A stretch of 64,000 nucleotides of DNA from Candidatus Obscuribacterales bacterium (GCA_021732085.1 JAKFVQ010000019.1:62001-126000); one strand, 5' to 3'. Shown: positions 43,601-51,459, counted from the stretch's first letter. Notes: generated from the sequence alone by a model not told the origin. Translations and numbers: made by a program.

Positions 43601-43799
43601 CCTTCCAAAAGAATCGATCAATTATTGGTGCGATCGCAGAAAATGGCGGCTTGTCTCGTTGCTTCTGAAGAAATGCATTCAGGTCCTTAAGTTTGAGAAA
43701 CTCAAAAATGCGGTTGCCCAGCACTGCCAGTGCAGGAAAAAGCCCAGCAAGGAAATTGCCAAATTTGCGGAGTGTGGCAATTATGTTCAGGAAATCCAT
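40656..43799 (-). CDS. Very large polytopic membrane protein of unknown function
   Basis: The 1047-residue protein has roughly 18-20 hydrophobic helices distributed over its length. Two charged cytosolic-looking breaks occur, about residues 640-665 (SGEEESVSTTSQSANEKS) and 795-830. A C-terminal soluble domain of about 150 residues comes after the last helix and contains YDISSLKRELKLPAHWLPI and DVLVGYFTYSQDFDKSPLKM. I recognise no transporter or glycosyltransferase motif. It is convergent with the patatin gene, with only 14 bases between stops. Its helix number would suit an exporter or a glycan-assembly protein, but this is a guess. Confidence 0.75.
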   Translation of the reverse strand: MDFLNIIATLRKFGNFLAGLFPALAVLGNRIFEFLKLKDLNAFLQKQRDKPPFSAIAPIIDRFFWKDYAKDRLEIEKLAPEMVPILKLVALISVFLVFLMPLCLVFHGNPVKISLANGAASSAPAWSVWCWIFVSAFAWACLATGAAISNRLALVVISLGAIYSLGTCALFLPRSYWNISLSFSILLGIMISAKVLPMNSLRDKICAIIASVISGAPTGLVITALSPVHHYVKPFVLQWAGSIGSLLGLLSLGTAREKKSDTQPLRLFILTITSTSLIYLISLIVRGGLSPVGDQLLASIRLCNAYLWPIWYYIGVGIIYKLLKNARIISRAVQDLMPKRSFVPLALVALTAGLVIFWSPVIAMAYFPPHPLAPVSWAFIPVYQYYRSMLNDPTNIYTSEWMRWVFAIDVFVVVWMIGKRKLTNENVGSLAYFTLLGWFFIAEYTFQISSFSHAPRHSEVLITFFAIWLLWLFHTSILEICSESSRLWPAQGRQLLYSGFVCLCLLEIAARTTVHDYNVSNEVFLMMFRGIIDVGIPYFLFVFATRRLKKLPISTLRLFQAFCLGAVFTFPMNILDKFALSGGTMSGFLNLWKTEVELSRTTGVISESIPHLPIEWLLLRAVLFSAALVLLSSGMRYIRSQQWQLRNKPPAISDSSGEEESVSTTSQSANEKSPPGTYSSLVFLLISFAGGFASFSKTAVDLPLPNDWKVLLSPFSMNVYLDYYWLVAYLSSWLSALIFLLLMPQNANGLKKKSQFITAIICAIAVNFGCNWLFPGKEYELVSANVLTIVSVTGIGLFLFLAQLVWTRLNRDLEECETDDTAVITSTSHPMDQEAEADHAIEVSPSNSTQAEQTEKSNAKPLFSNGEISVIATALFLIFAFVITSSFNGSRMIKYDISSLKRELKLPAHWLPIINKANPKDSVNHFYSVGETDLKSFMDVGTLPANEASLRETFERLCAKISKDQLLKDFALKRMEQWNEHGDVLVGYFTYSQDFDKSPLKMTGISALIRGKQTDVIRFITIYGFPSELERRTADLRRIVAAETVKQ

Positions 43800-43982
43800 T
43801 CAATAATTTTCGTGTTTCGTCGTAATTTGTCAATCAAGTTTGCCAAGGGTTAATGCCAAGATGCGATCGATGCAAGCTTAGTTCTTATGTGCATTCATAT
43901 TATCGACGATGGCGTGTCGGTCGTTCTCGATAAACCAAAGGCTCTGCTGCTAAAATAGAGTTGTAGAATCGAGGCGTGGAGA

Positions 43983-45221
43983 ATGTCCGCGGACGCACAA
44001 GAAATCTTCGCTTCACAGTTGATAGAGGTCATGAGAGTTTGCCGCGCCGAGTGGAACTTTCTTTACGACTCTGATGAATTCACTATAGAAGCTCTTGACG
44101 CTCGTGGCACCCGTCAGGCGGTCGTTCGGCTTGATAAGCTGTTCACTAAGTACCTTGCTGCAACTACTGATGAAGGGCGGCAAAAGGTTCTTTTAGACTT
44201 CTCCAAGCTTATTGTCTCAACTGGGACACCAGAAACTTTCGAGGAAGCAAAGAAGGACTTGATGCCACTAATCAAGGACAGATGGTACGTCGAAGTATTG
44301 AATGTCTCAGAAAAAGTTGCAGTTGCGTCAGGTAAGTCTGATGGATCGATGATTCTGCCAAGTTACAACCTTTCCGATGAAGTCTCGGTTATGTTGTCCT
44401 ACGAAATGCCTCATGTGCGGTCGCTCATCACCAATGGAAAATTGAAGTCGTGGGAAGTCTCATTCATTGACGGCATGAATCATGCGGTTGAATCGATGCG
44501 GCAGAAAACAGCTCCAAAGTGCAATGCTATGGTTTATAAGGACGAGTCACGACCTTATGCTTACATTTCATCGTGGGAGGATGGATCAGATGCGTCGAGA
44601 GTTTTGCTCGAAGATGTGATGCTTTCCTTTCCTGTTTTTGGCGAAATTGTTGTGGCAATGCCGCATGCTGGCGAGCTAGTTGTGACTGGCTCGGAAGAAG
44701 TGCACGGACTTGAACTTTTACTTGAGAGATACACGATTGCCTATCAGAACGAGTCGCGTTACTTACCGCCAATTCCTTTCGTCTGGAGAGACGGCATCCT
44801 TAGCCGCTACAGTATTCCCGAGAACCACTGCACATTTCGCGCGTTTGAGGCGTTGCGTCATTTGTGGCTGCAGGATATTTACGGACAGCAGAAGAAGATG
44901 TTAGCTACCGAGTGGGTGTCGCTGACTGATGGACTGCACGTATCGCAATATGAGCTTCTGGAGAAGGAGTCCTTTGCCGGAAACGTGATGGTATCAAATT
45001 GCACTGTTCCAGATATGAATGCTGTTTTGATACCGCGCACAGATCTGATCACATTCTGCGAAGTAGATACAGAGGGGCTGCACACCAGGGCGGTAGGTAC
45101 GTGGGCCGAGGTGACGCAAATTCTCGGGAGCGATCTAGTGGAGATGGATTTGTATCCCAAGCTCTACCGTGTGTCGCGCTTCCCCACTACGGCTGAGCTG
45201 CGATCGATTCGGGAATCATAA
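43983..45221 (+). CDS. DUF1444-like (YtpQ-related) protein
   Basis: The 412-residue cytoplasmic protein has a central stretch (MLSYEMPHVRSLITNGKLKSWEVSFIDGMNHAVESM) that resembles the YtpQ/DUF1444 core, in which a V-x-x-x-L strand and W-x-x helix precede an A-x-x-x-L helix. The preceding region (LPLIKDRWYVEVLN) and the later strands (AYISSWEDGSDASRVLL, GEIVVAMPHAGELVVTG) agree with this. The C terminus (TTAELRSIRES) is short. Family function is unknown. It is the last ordinary gene before the tRNA locus and is not obviously in an operon with it. Confidence 0.6.
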   Translation: MSADAQEIFASQLIEVMRVCRAEWNFLYDSDEFTIEALDARGTRQAVVRLDKLFTKYLAATTDEGRQKVLLDFSKLIVSTGTPETFEEAKKDLMPLIKDRWYVEVLNVSEKVAVASGKSDGSMILPSYNLSDEVSVMLSYEMPHVRSLITNGKLKSWEVSFIDGMNHAVESMRQKTAPKCNAMVYKDESRPYAYISSWEDGSDASRVLLEDVMLSFPVFGEIVVAMPHAGELVVTGSEEVHGLELLLERYTIAYQNESRYLPPIPFVWRDGILSRYSIPENHCTFRAFEALRHLWLQDIYGQQKKMLATEWVSLTDGLHVSQYELLEKESFAGNVMVSNCTVPDMNAVLIPRTDLITFCEVDTEGLHTRAVGTWAEVTQILGSDLVEMDLYPKLYRVSRFPTTAELRSIRES

Positions 45222-45350
45222 ATTGCGCACCGTCAGCCCTCATTGGCGTCTTCCGTTTGCTAGCATTATTTCAAACGAATTGAACGGCGGTGTAGTTCGA
45301 GATAATTTGAATCAGCCAAAATTTTTCATTTCAACTTCGTAATTTTGATC

Positions 45351-45379
45351 TTGACTCGTTTTATTTGAACCGATAGGAT
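45351..45379 (+). promoter_or_regulatory. Sigma70-type promoter upstream of the leader/tRNA locus
   Basis: A -35 element TTGACT (45351-45356) and a -10 element TAGGAT (45374-45379) are separated by exactly 17 bases. Transcription would start near 45386 and run through the Gln/Pro/His-rich ORF, the poly-His ORF and the three tRNAs. A second possible -10, TATAAC (45890-45895), with a poor -35, could start a shorter transcript just before the poly-His ORF. Confidence 0.6.
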
Positions 45380-45418
45380 GAGATACATAAGTCGCTAACA
45401 AATTTTGGAACGAAGATC

Positions 45419-45550
45419 ATGTTCGCAGTTAATCTCCAGCCACATCAACACCCGCAACAGCCGCAAACGCAGCTGGTGTTCGATGTCGCAATTCAACCGG
45501 AGATTAATCATGTTGTTCAAGTTCCTTTCTTTCAATTTCGAGTTAACTAA
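45419..45550 (+). CDS. Gln/Pro/His-rich leader ORF upstream of His-Pro-Gln tRNA cluster
   Basis: This 43-codon ORF starts about 33 bases after the predicted transcription start. It contains QPHQHPQQPQTQ at residues 7-18. Overall 9 Gln, 5 Pro and 3 His make 17 of 43 residues. All of these codons (CAA/CAG, CCA/CCG/CCT, CAT/CAC) are read by the UUG, UGG and GUG anticodons found in the tRNA cluster 0.45-0.8 kb downstream. The ribosome site is weak (GGAACGAAG). The ORF is shorter than most genes and overlaps the start of another small frame at 45510. It could also be the remnant of a decayed gene. The composition match to the tRNAs makes a leader-peptide role worth testing. Confidence 0.45.
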   Translation: MFAVNLQPHQHPQQPQTQLVFDVAIQPEINHVVQVPFFQFRVN

Positions 45551-45930
45551 TAGCGCCAAGGCTTTTGTAGATAAAACCAATTCCTTGTGTGACGCACTGC
45601 GCTACATGAGGCTTTTCCGCAGCTTTCTGGAATCGAAGCGGTTCGCGAACTCAGTCCGCACCCTTTCCCTTGACCGACCGCGACATCATCTTTTCCATCC
45701 TGCCAGGCGAATTCTCGATCGACAGAGAAAATTCGGGAGCGCAGCCTTCCAGCCTGATTCGGAATGATGCTAGTGCGAGCGCAAGCTTAGCGCCGCCCGA
45801 ACAAGAATGAGTCTCGACGCTCTCTGGGGACTGGCCGTGCTTCGCGCTCGTGTCGAGGGATTCCAGTCCGATTCGGCAACATTTCTGCTTATAACAACAC
45901 ATCTCAGCAACTGAGACTAGGAGAACACGT
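45551..45930 (+). other. Untranslated or decayed segment between leader ORFs
   Basis: No convincing gene lies here. Two small frames overlap: 45510-45767 (85 codons from an ATG after GGAG) and an ATG-less frame ending at 45810 that reads LTDRDIIFSILPGEFSIDREN. They are in successive frames, as expected for a decayed gene. Two imperfect 16-bp direct repeats (TTCCAGnCnGATTCGG) lie at 45747 and 45861. TCTCAG-CAA-CTGAGA (45902-45916) is a small hairpin just before the ribosome site of the poly-His ORF. Confidence 0.4.
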
Positions 45931-45997
<67 letters not shown>

Positions 45998-46020
<23 letters not shown>

Positions 46021-46073
46021 GACGCTGGTTTGTGAAGCCGGAAACGCGGGTTCGAGTCCCGTTCTCTTCCCCA
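45998..46073 (+). tRNA. tRNA-His (GUG)
   Basis: A full cloverleaf is visible. The acceptor stem is GAAGGGA/TCTCTTC (45999-46005, 46063-46069). The His-specific G-1 is at 45998, opposite discriminator C73 (46070). CCA is encoded (46071-46073). The D-loop contains GG. The anticodon loop is TTGTGAA with anticodon GTG (46032-46034), and the T-loop is TTCGAGT. Its D-arm overlaps the last codons of the poly-His ORF. It is the first of three closely packed tRNA-like genes, with five bases before the next. Confidence 0.95.
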
Positions 46074-46078
46074 AATAT

Positions 46079-46150
46079 ATGGATGTAGCTCAACAGAAGA
46101 GCGCCTGCCTTGGGAGCAGGAGGCCGGAGGGGCAGCACCTCCCATCCATA
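46079..46150 (+). tRNA. tRNA-Pro-like (UGG) with non-canonical D and T loops
   Basis: All four stems pair perfectly: acceptor ATGGATG/CATCCAT, D-stem GCTC/GAGC, anticodon stem CCTGC/GCAGG and T-stem GGAGG/CCTCC. The anticodon loop CTTGGGA gives TGG (46111-46113), reading Pro codons. However, the D-loop is AACAGAA, without the GG pair. The T-loop is GGCAGCA instead of TTCGANN, so the usual D-loop/T-loop contacts cannot form. The acceptor end is A1-U72 and no CCA is encoded, unlike the neighbouring tRNA-His. Bacterial ProRS normally reads G72 and A73, so charging with Pro is doubtful. It may be a special-purpose tRNA, a decoy, or a degrading gene. Confidence 0.7.
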
Positions 46151-46156
46151 AAATAT

Positions 46157-46227
46157 TCCGAGGTCGTCTAATGGTAGGACACGACGCTTTGAACGTTGGA
46201 ATGGTGGTTCGAACCCATCCCTCGGAG
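46157..46227 (+). tRNA. tRNA-Gln (UUG)
   Basis: The cloverleaf is canonical. The acceptor is TCCGAGG/CCTCGGA, the D-loop AATGGTA, the anticodon loop CTTTGAA with TTG (46189-46191), the T-loop TTCGAAC and the discriminator G (46227). No CCA is encoded. Six bases separate it from the Pro-like gene. The convergent minus-strand gene ends 16 bp downstream, and no terminator is visible. Confidence 0.94.
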
Positions 46228-46242
46228 TTCACGCAAATTTTG

Positions 46243-47154
46243 TCAGCTTTCCAGTTGCTTAGCTTTTTCAGAATCTTTCTTTGACAATTCGAACTTGCCC
46301 AGTAGTTCGTAAGCTTTAGCTCTACCTTTGTAAGGTTCGGACCACGTTGGTATTAGATCAATGGCTTGGGTAAATACCTCGATAGCCTTCTTCACTTCAT
46401 ACTCTCGTAAGCCTGTTTTATAGACAGGCTGAAAGACTCCATCGAGATATTTGTTTCCCACGTTGTTTAGCCATTTCGCTTTCTGTTGTACGCGCAGAAT
46501 TGTGACTTTCTTGATTTTGTCAGTTTTCAACTGTGGCATTCGTTTCAACATCTGTTCGTAATCAGCTAAAGCAACCGCGAATTTTTCCGGAATAATGCTG
46601 TGCGTTTTTCCATATCTGACTTCTGGAATATTCTTCATTGCTAAGTCGTATGTTTGCTCCGACAATGCGTCATCATGGCAGCGTGTTGCGTAGAAATTAG
46701 CTGCAGCTAAATATAGAAAGCAAAGTCCAGGTTCTTCGGCTTTGTAGGAGGCGTCGTCTGCTTTGTATGCTGTTTCTTCTGCCTGTACCAGCTCTGCCAC
46801 TAGTGGTTTCATTACACCAGCATTGCAGCTTTTGATAAAGAAATTCGAAGCCCAAGAAGCGAAGTCCTCTAAAATGTAACCTCGCTTGAGCGTTCTTTCA
46901 AATTTCCGTGCTGTGGGATCTCGAGTCAGCTTTATCGCTAACCTCATTCCTTTAATAGCATTTGCACATTCGTCTGAAGGACTCGAATCTTGCTTCATAG
47001 ATTCTTGAATGGTCTTGAAGAAAGCTGCGCGCTCCGGTGGCTGTTCGAAATTCTCGACTTTGCTTCCGTCACTTGCGATCACTGCATGCGAATGTATCGA
47101 CATAGCCAGCACGGTTGTGATCATTAGAACCAGAAGCTTGGATTCGAATTTCAT
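46243..47154 (-). CDS. Exported TPR-like protein of unknown function
   Basis: The 303-residue product opens with a signal peptide (MKFESKLLVLMITTVLAMSIHSHA, cut near VIA). It is mostly alpha-helical. The C-terminal part (VKKAIEVFTQAIDLIPTWSEPYKGRAKAYELLGKFELSKKDSEKA) is a clear pair of TPR units; earlier helices are weaker repeats. It starts six bases after the stop of the methyltransferase gene, so the two are co-transcribed. No catalytic motif is seen. Confidence 0.72.
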   Translation of the reverse strand: MKFESKLLVLMITTVLAMSIHSHAVIASDGSKVENFEQPPERAAFFKTIQESMKQDSSPSDECANAIKGMRLAIKLTRDPTARKFERTLKRGYILEDFASWASNFFIKSCNAGVMKPLVAELVQAEETAYKADDASYKAEEPGLCFLYLAAANFYATRCHDDALSEQTYDLAMKNIPEVRYGKTHSIIPEKFAVALADYEQMLKRMPQLKTDKIKKVTILRVQQKAKWLNNVGNKYLDGVFQPVYKTGLREYEVKKAIEVFTQAIDLIPTWSEPYKGRAKAYELLGKFELSKKDSEKAKQLES

Positions 47155-47160
47155 GTTGGG

Positions 47161-48195
47161 TTATGATTTTATTGCAATAGCCATCGTGTGTGGTCCGATC
47201 AATGGCTCGAAGTGGATTTCCTTGAAGCCTGCTTCTTTCATCCAGGATTCGCATTCTGCAATCGTGTAATCAAATCCGCCTGGCGTCTCAATCAACATAT
47301 TCAGGCTCATCAGAAGACCTGTTAGATTTTGCGACCGGTCATTGTCAATCATGGTGTCATAGACGACAAATGCTCCGCCGGAAGGCAGAGCATTAAATGC
47401 CTTCTTCACCAGCATTCTTTTCTCTTCCAAATTCCAGTCGTGAAGAATGTGCCCCATCACGACTACTTCTACCTGCGGAAGTTCATCCTTGAAGAAATCT
47501 CCCGGCTGAAATTTCAATCTGTCTTGCAACCTATTTTGCATTACGTACTCTTCAAACACCGGTTTGACTTCTGCCAGATCAAATCCAATACCTTTTAGAT
47601 GTTCATGCTGAGCAGCGATGGTGGTAGCCAATCCGCCTTGAGCTGTGCCGATATCTGCGAAGGTTTTGTAATTTTTCCAGGGGAACTTTGTTGCAATTGC
47701 GGAGGCCGGTCCCCGTGAAATACCGGTCATCGAGCCGAGAAATAGTCGCAATCTTTCTGGATCCTGGTAGAGCTTTGAGAAAAGCTCCTTGCTATCGGTG
47801 TCCTTCGCTTCGTTCTGTGGCGTTCCACTACGCAGAGCTTCTGTTAATCCACCCCAAGAAGGATACAAGCGCCTGTTAACCATCTCGAAAAATCCGCCGA
47901 TGTATGTTGGTTTATCGCTGACGAGGAATTCTGCTGCCTCAGCGCCATTGCTGTACTTTCCATTCTCTCGATTCAAGAGTCCTAGTACTACCAGGGCATC
48001 TAGGAAATCTAAATGGGAGCGAGTACTTATGGAAAGCTGCTTGCAAAGCTCTTCCGCATTCAGAGGAGCTTTCGCCAGCGCATCAAAAACGTGCAACTCA
48101 ACGGCGCTTAGAAACACTTTGGATGCCCAGAAACCGAGGCCCAGCTGCATGATCTTCTCTGGAGTTACACCCTTTTCCATCGTTTTCGCCGTCAT
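47161..48195 (-). CDS. SAM-dependent O-methyltransferase (family 2 type)
   Basis: The ATG at 48195 follows AGGAG at a normal distance; the longer frame from 48315 lacks such support. The 344-residue protein has an N-terminal winged-helix dimerisation domain (LNAEELCKQLSISTRSHLDFLDALVVLGLL). The methyltransferase core shows FADIGTAQGGLATTIAA (SAM motif I) and VVVMGHILHDWNLEEKRMLVKKAFNALPSGGAFVVYD. This is the plant-type O-methyltransferase / hydroxyneurosporene methyltransferase group. The HDW motif carries the likely catalytic His. The acceptor substrate is unknown. The exported TPR-like protein follows in the operon. Confidence 0.87.
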   Translation of the reverse strand: MTAKTMEKGVTPEKIMQLGLGFWASKVFLSAVELHVFDALAKAPLNAEELCKQLSISTRSHLDFLDALVVLGLLNRENGKYSNGAEAAEFLVSDKPTYIGGFFEMVNRRLYPSWGGLTEALRSGTPQNEAKDTDSKELFSKLYQDPERLRLFLGSMTGISRGPASAIATKFPWKNYKTFADIGTAQGGLATTIAAQHEHLKGIGFDLAEVKPVFEEYVMQNRLQDRLKFQPGDFFKDELPQVEVVVMGHILHDWNLEEKRMLVKKAFNALPSGGAFVVYDTMIDNDRSQNLTGLLMSLNMLIETPGGFDYTIAECESWMKEAGFKEIHFEPLIGPHTMAIAIKS

Positions 48196-48322
48196 CTGAA
48201 GCTCCTTAGCTGTTACGCGGGATATGGTATACGTCCACGTTGTGAAATACCAGAGCACGAAAGGCGACTTCACAAGGATATTAACTGCGTCAAACAAATC
48301 GAATGGCGTTGTCATGTACGAT

Positions 48323-49378
48323 ATGGGTCACTCAACTCGTCGAGATTGCAGAAAGTTCATGAAAGCATCTCTCCTATCGTTGTCTTCGTTTGTGGGATTG
48401 GTTGTTGCCAGTCCTTGTTTCGCGCAGCAGACGCAGATAATCAATACTGTTAGCGATTCACGGTCGCCCATTGAGCACGTTCTCCAAAGCGAGCTTGCGA
48501 TGCCGGGTCTGGGAATTAGCGCCAGTCGCAATCAGATCATGAACCGCTTCCAATATGCGCTCGACCATAAATGGCTCACTGCCGCGCAGGTCCAAGATTT
48601 TTGCAACGAGTTGAAGACCATTACTGACCGCGAAGAAAAAAGTCGAGATGAGAATGGGAAGCTGAGTTACGAAGCCAGAGCTTCTGCCGCGAAACAACTC
48701 AATGCGCTCAATGATCGATTCGAGCAAACTGTGCTTTCTAAAGAGCAATCACGGTCTAATATAGATGGATTGCGTGCTCGCCGAGCCGTCCTTCTTCAGA
48801 AAGTAAGCAAAGCCGAATCCGATGGCATCTTGAATCAAAAGGCAGTGGGGTCGCTTAATCTTGAGATTGCCGCAGCCGGGGCCTCGTTGAAGCGTAAGCA
48901 GCTTGCGGAAGAAGAGTTGCAATCTACTTCAGATGATCTTGCCGAACTCGATAAGAGAATTGATGACGAAATAGCTAAAGCTGCAGCTTTGGCTGCTGCT
49001 CCACCCGCGCCGAGCGCCTTTGCTAGCATCAAGCCTAGACTGGATGCTCTAACTCCAAAGCTTTCGGTAAAAACGACGATGGATGCTATCAAGCCGAAGA
49101 TCGATGCAATCAAGCCGAAACTTGCTGTGAAGCCAAAACTTGAAGCAATAAAGCCCCGCCTGGATGCTATGAAGCCGAAGCTACAAGCCATGAAACCGAA
49201 TTTTAGTGCGATGTCACCGACGCGCATCAAGGAAAAATTTCAGCAGTATTACAGCAAAGCAACTGGCACGGGCGCCGCAGCACAGGCTACTGCAACAAAG
49301 CCTATCCAGGCAGCCGGCACCACGGCTCCCAGTGGAGCCCAAACTGCTAGTAATCCGACATCTGCCCATTCTAATTAA
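48323..49378 (+). CDS. Secreted coiled-coil protein with short IKPKL repeats
   Basis: The product has a basic N terminus with consecutive Arg (HSTRRDCRKF) before a hydrophobic signal ending near SPCFA. Start codons at 48314, 48323 and 48359 are possible; I use 48323. A long charged region (about 80-215) is predicted coiled coil. A repeat of 7-9 residues follows, with consensus AIKPKLD (MDAIKPKIDAIKPKLAV, LEAIKPRLDAMKPKL, QAMKPNFSAM). The tail is Ala/Thr-rich. It might be an exported fibrous or surface protein. No family recognised. Confidence 0.65.
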   Translation: MGHSTRRDCRKFMKASLLSLSSFVGLVVASPCFAQQTQIINTVSDSRSPIEHVLQSELAMPGLGISASRNQIMNRFQYALDHKWLTAAQVQDFCNELKTITDREEKSRDENGKLSYEARASAAKQLNALNDRFEQTVLSKEQSRSNIDGLRARRAVLLQKVSKAESDGILNQKAVGSLNLEIAAAGASLKRKQLAEEELQSTSDDLAELDKRIDDEIAKAAALAAAPPAPSAFASIKPRLDALTPKLSVKTTMDAIKPKIDAIKPKLAVKPKLEAIKPRLDAMKPKLQAMKPNFSAMSPTRIKEKFQQYYSKATGTGAAAQATATKPIQAAGTTAPSGAQTASNPTSAHSN

Positions 49379-49547
49379 GCGCGGTCTTTTCTTTCCTCAG
49401 GAATTCATGCTGCTCCAACATGTCTGGAATTAGCACTGGGCGTGCTATTGAATTTCTTGAAAGGACAATATAGAGACATTCCGCGGACAAAATGCGCATC
49501 TTTCTTCCTTACGATCCCATCGAAAGTAAGTGTTCGAGGTATGAGGA

Positions 49548-50045
49548 ATGGATCGCATTAGTGACTCAATAAAAGAAGTGTCTTCAAGTAATTATGAGCG
49601 CGCCACAAGTGCGTTCAACAAGGAAGCATACGCTGAACCCTCTCCAAGTCTTTCAGCCGCTTCAGCACCCGAAGAGAATGATGCTGCAAACTCGATTCTG
49701 GGCGGATTTACCTTAGAGGATGTGCAATTGGACCTTGATACTTCGCCATCGCAGAGCCTGATCGCAGGTGAATCTTACAAGCGAAGATTTGACGAAGTAA
49801 CGCGCCAGAAACAGGCGGCTGACGACGGTTTCAGTATGTGGCTTCAGCAATCGATAATAGGCGGACCCCTCATCGGAACCAAAATTGGGCTGCCGATTGG
49901 CGGAGCCAGTAACGGAATGAACGATGGGCAGACAGACGCACCCATCCTTGGTCGCAAATCGGGACAAGCCATTGGCGAGCTCAGTTTGCGGCAGACTAGT
50001 GAAGAGTCTGGCGGACCAAAAGCACGCTCAAGGAGAAAGCCATAA
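49548..50045 (+). CDS. Hypothetical protein of 165 residues
   Basis: A GAGG sequence eight bases upstream supports the start. The product has a Ser/Ala-rich N-terminal half. A glycine-rich segment, SIIGGPLIGTKIGLPIGGAS (about residues 103-122), could be a glycine-zipper-like membrane-inserting hairpin. The tail is basic (GGPKARSRRKP). No homology is recognised. It precedes the endonuclease gene by 340 bp on the same strand. Confidence 0.55.
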   Translation: MDRISDSIKEVSSSNYERATSAFNKEAYAEPSPSLSAASAPEENDAANSILGGFTLEDVQLDLDTSPSQSLIAGESYKRRFDEVTRQKQAADDGFSMWLQQSIIGGPLIGTKIGLPIGGASNGMNDGQTDAPILGRKSGQAIGELSLRQTSEESGGPKARSRRKP

Positions 50046-50384
50046 TTCCAACAGTACGCTTTAGCGGAATGCTTTTCTTCCGCAGCCTGTCAGTCTTTGA
50101 CGCTCCTATTATTAACTTTAGATCAGCAATTCCCGTTTGTTGAGAGCATTTCTGAGTGAAGAGCCTTGCCTGGCAGCTCTCCAGTTTCTTAAAGCCGAAC
50201 TCATAAACCGCACTGGGTGGGAATTCCACTCAACTGTTGCGTCCAGAATTTCTCCGATCAGCATAGAACTGCTAAGTTGATTCAGTTTGGCGTTCGTTTG
50301 AAAATTTTGGGCAATTTTCGAGGTTCATCCTCTCCGAACTGTCTCTGCTTGCTTTAAGTCAGTGCTTAAACGGAGACGACTACT
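50046..50384 (+). other. Intergenic region upstream of the nuclease gene
   Basis: This 340-bp stretch shows no gene. GCGGAA/TTCCGC (50064-50083) is a hairpin with no T-tract, perhaps a weak terminator of the preceding gene. The ribosome site GGAG lies just before the ATG at 50385. I see no convincing promoter. Confidence 0.4.
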
Positions 50385-51338
50385 ATGGCTGGAATTGAAC
50401 TGCAGGAAGCAACTGGTTCGCGCTTCGACGAGAGCGGAAGTGCGAATCTCTCGGTAAATGTCCAGGACCTGTTTAGGAATGCTTTGTCTTCGTTCAAGGC
50501 AGAAGCGAAAACTGCTTTTTCGAATTTGCCAAGCCTGGATCTATTTTTCGGACCACAAGCTCAGCCAAGCGAGCAGACTCCATCAACGCGTAGCGAGTTC
50601 AATCTCAAGGACACACGCAATCCGAATATGGCTATGGGTAATCCCAGCGGCGCCAGCGATAATCCTGTGATGAGCAACAATTATTTGGTTGTTCGTGATC
50701 AATATGTTCTTTCCTATAACAACGATCGCAAGATTCCAAACTGGGTTTCATGGCAATTGAATGAAGACTGGCTAGGAAGCACGAAGAGAACAGGCAATTT
50801 CATTCCGGATGATTCTCTGCCTAGCGGATTCGATAAAGCGCAAACATCGGATTATGTGCGCTCTGGATATGATCGCGGACATAACATTCCGTCGGCAGAT
50901 CGAACCGCATCGCGAGAAGACAACGAATCGACATTTATTATGTCGAATATCGCTCCGCAGGCACCGGATAACAATCAGGGACCATGGGAGAAGTTAGAAA
51001 GCTATTCTCGTGAGATGGCTCGCCAGGGCAAAGAGCTATACATCATCTCAGGCAACGAAGGCAGCAAAGGTTCTATTGGAGACGGTGTCAACGTTCCAAA
51101 GAATTGGTGGAAAGTCATAGTTATTTTGCCGGAAAAAGGCATGGGCGTCACTGATGTAAAAGCGAACACTGAAGTAATCGCCATTGAGATGCCCAACGAA
51201 AATGGTATCAAGAACGATGACTGGCGCAAATATGTAACCACTGTCCACGCTATCGAACGACACACAGGATATGACTTGCTTTCCGAACTACCAGACGATA
51301 TCGAGAACAAAGTTTCCGAGAAAAAATTCAATAACTGA
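50385..51338 (+). CDS. DNA/RNA non-specific endonuclease (DRGH family)
   Basis: The 317-residue protein contains the catalytic DRGHN motif (163-167, H166 as general base). The Mg-binding Asn lies in the helix SNIAPQAPDNNQGPW. The downstream strands WWKVIVILPEKG and VIAIEMPNE fit the beta-beta-alpha-metal nuclease fold of Serratia/NucA-type enzymes. The family degrades both DNA and RNA and is normally exported. Unlike most members, there is no N-terminal signal peptide: the first 100 residues are polar (MAGIELQEATGSRFDESGSA). Export by another route, or a need for an inhibitor, is possible. No inhibitor-like neighbour is evident. Confidence 0.88.
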   Translation: MAGIELQEATGSRFDESGSANLSVNVQDLFRNALSSFKAEAKTAFSNLPSLDLFFGPQAQPSEQTPSTRSEFNLKDTRNPNMAMGNPSGASDNPVMSNNYLVVRDQYVLSYNNDRKIPNWVSWQLNEDWLGSTKRTGNFIPDDSLPSGFDKAQTSDYVRSGYDRGHNIPSADRTASREDNESTFIMSNIAPQAPDNNQGPWEKLESYSREMARQGKELYIISGNEGSKGSIGDGVNVPKNWWKVIVILPEKGMGVTDVKANTEVIAIEMPNENGIKNDDWRKYVTTVHAIERHTGYDLLSELPDDIENKVSEKKFNN

Positions 51339-51370
51339 TATCCGAATCGACTGAAAGTATCCATTCGCAG

Positions 51371-51388
51371 GACAGTTTTTGAACTGTC
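51371..51388. terminator. Perfect hairpin after nuclease gene
   Basis: GACAGTT (51371-51377) and AACTGTC (51382-51388) form a 7-bp stem with loop TTTG, about 30 bp after the nuclease stop. No poly-T follows on the plus strand, so it may be a processing or weak termination site. Confidence 0.4.
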
Positions 51389-51459
51389 GGCTAACTCCTC
51401 CTAAATTGTGCGGCGAGCCTAAGATATTCAATGTATCTTGGACTTAAGGAGTAAAAAAA

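Noticed and set aside
45651..45902. Minus-strand 83-codon frame opposite the tRNA leader
   Set aside because: No ribosome site and unusual Cys-rich composition; probably a shadow of the leader region.
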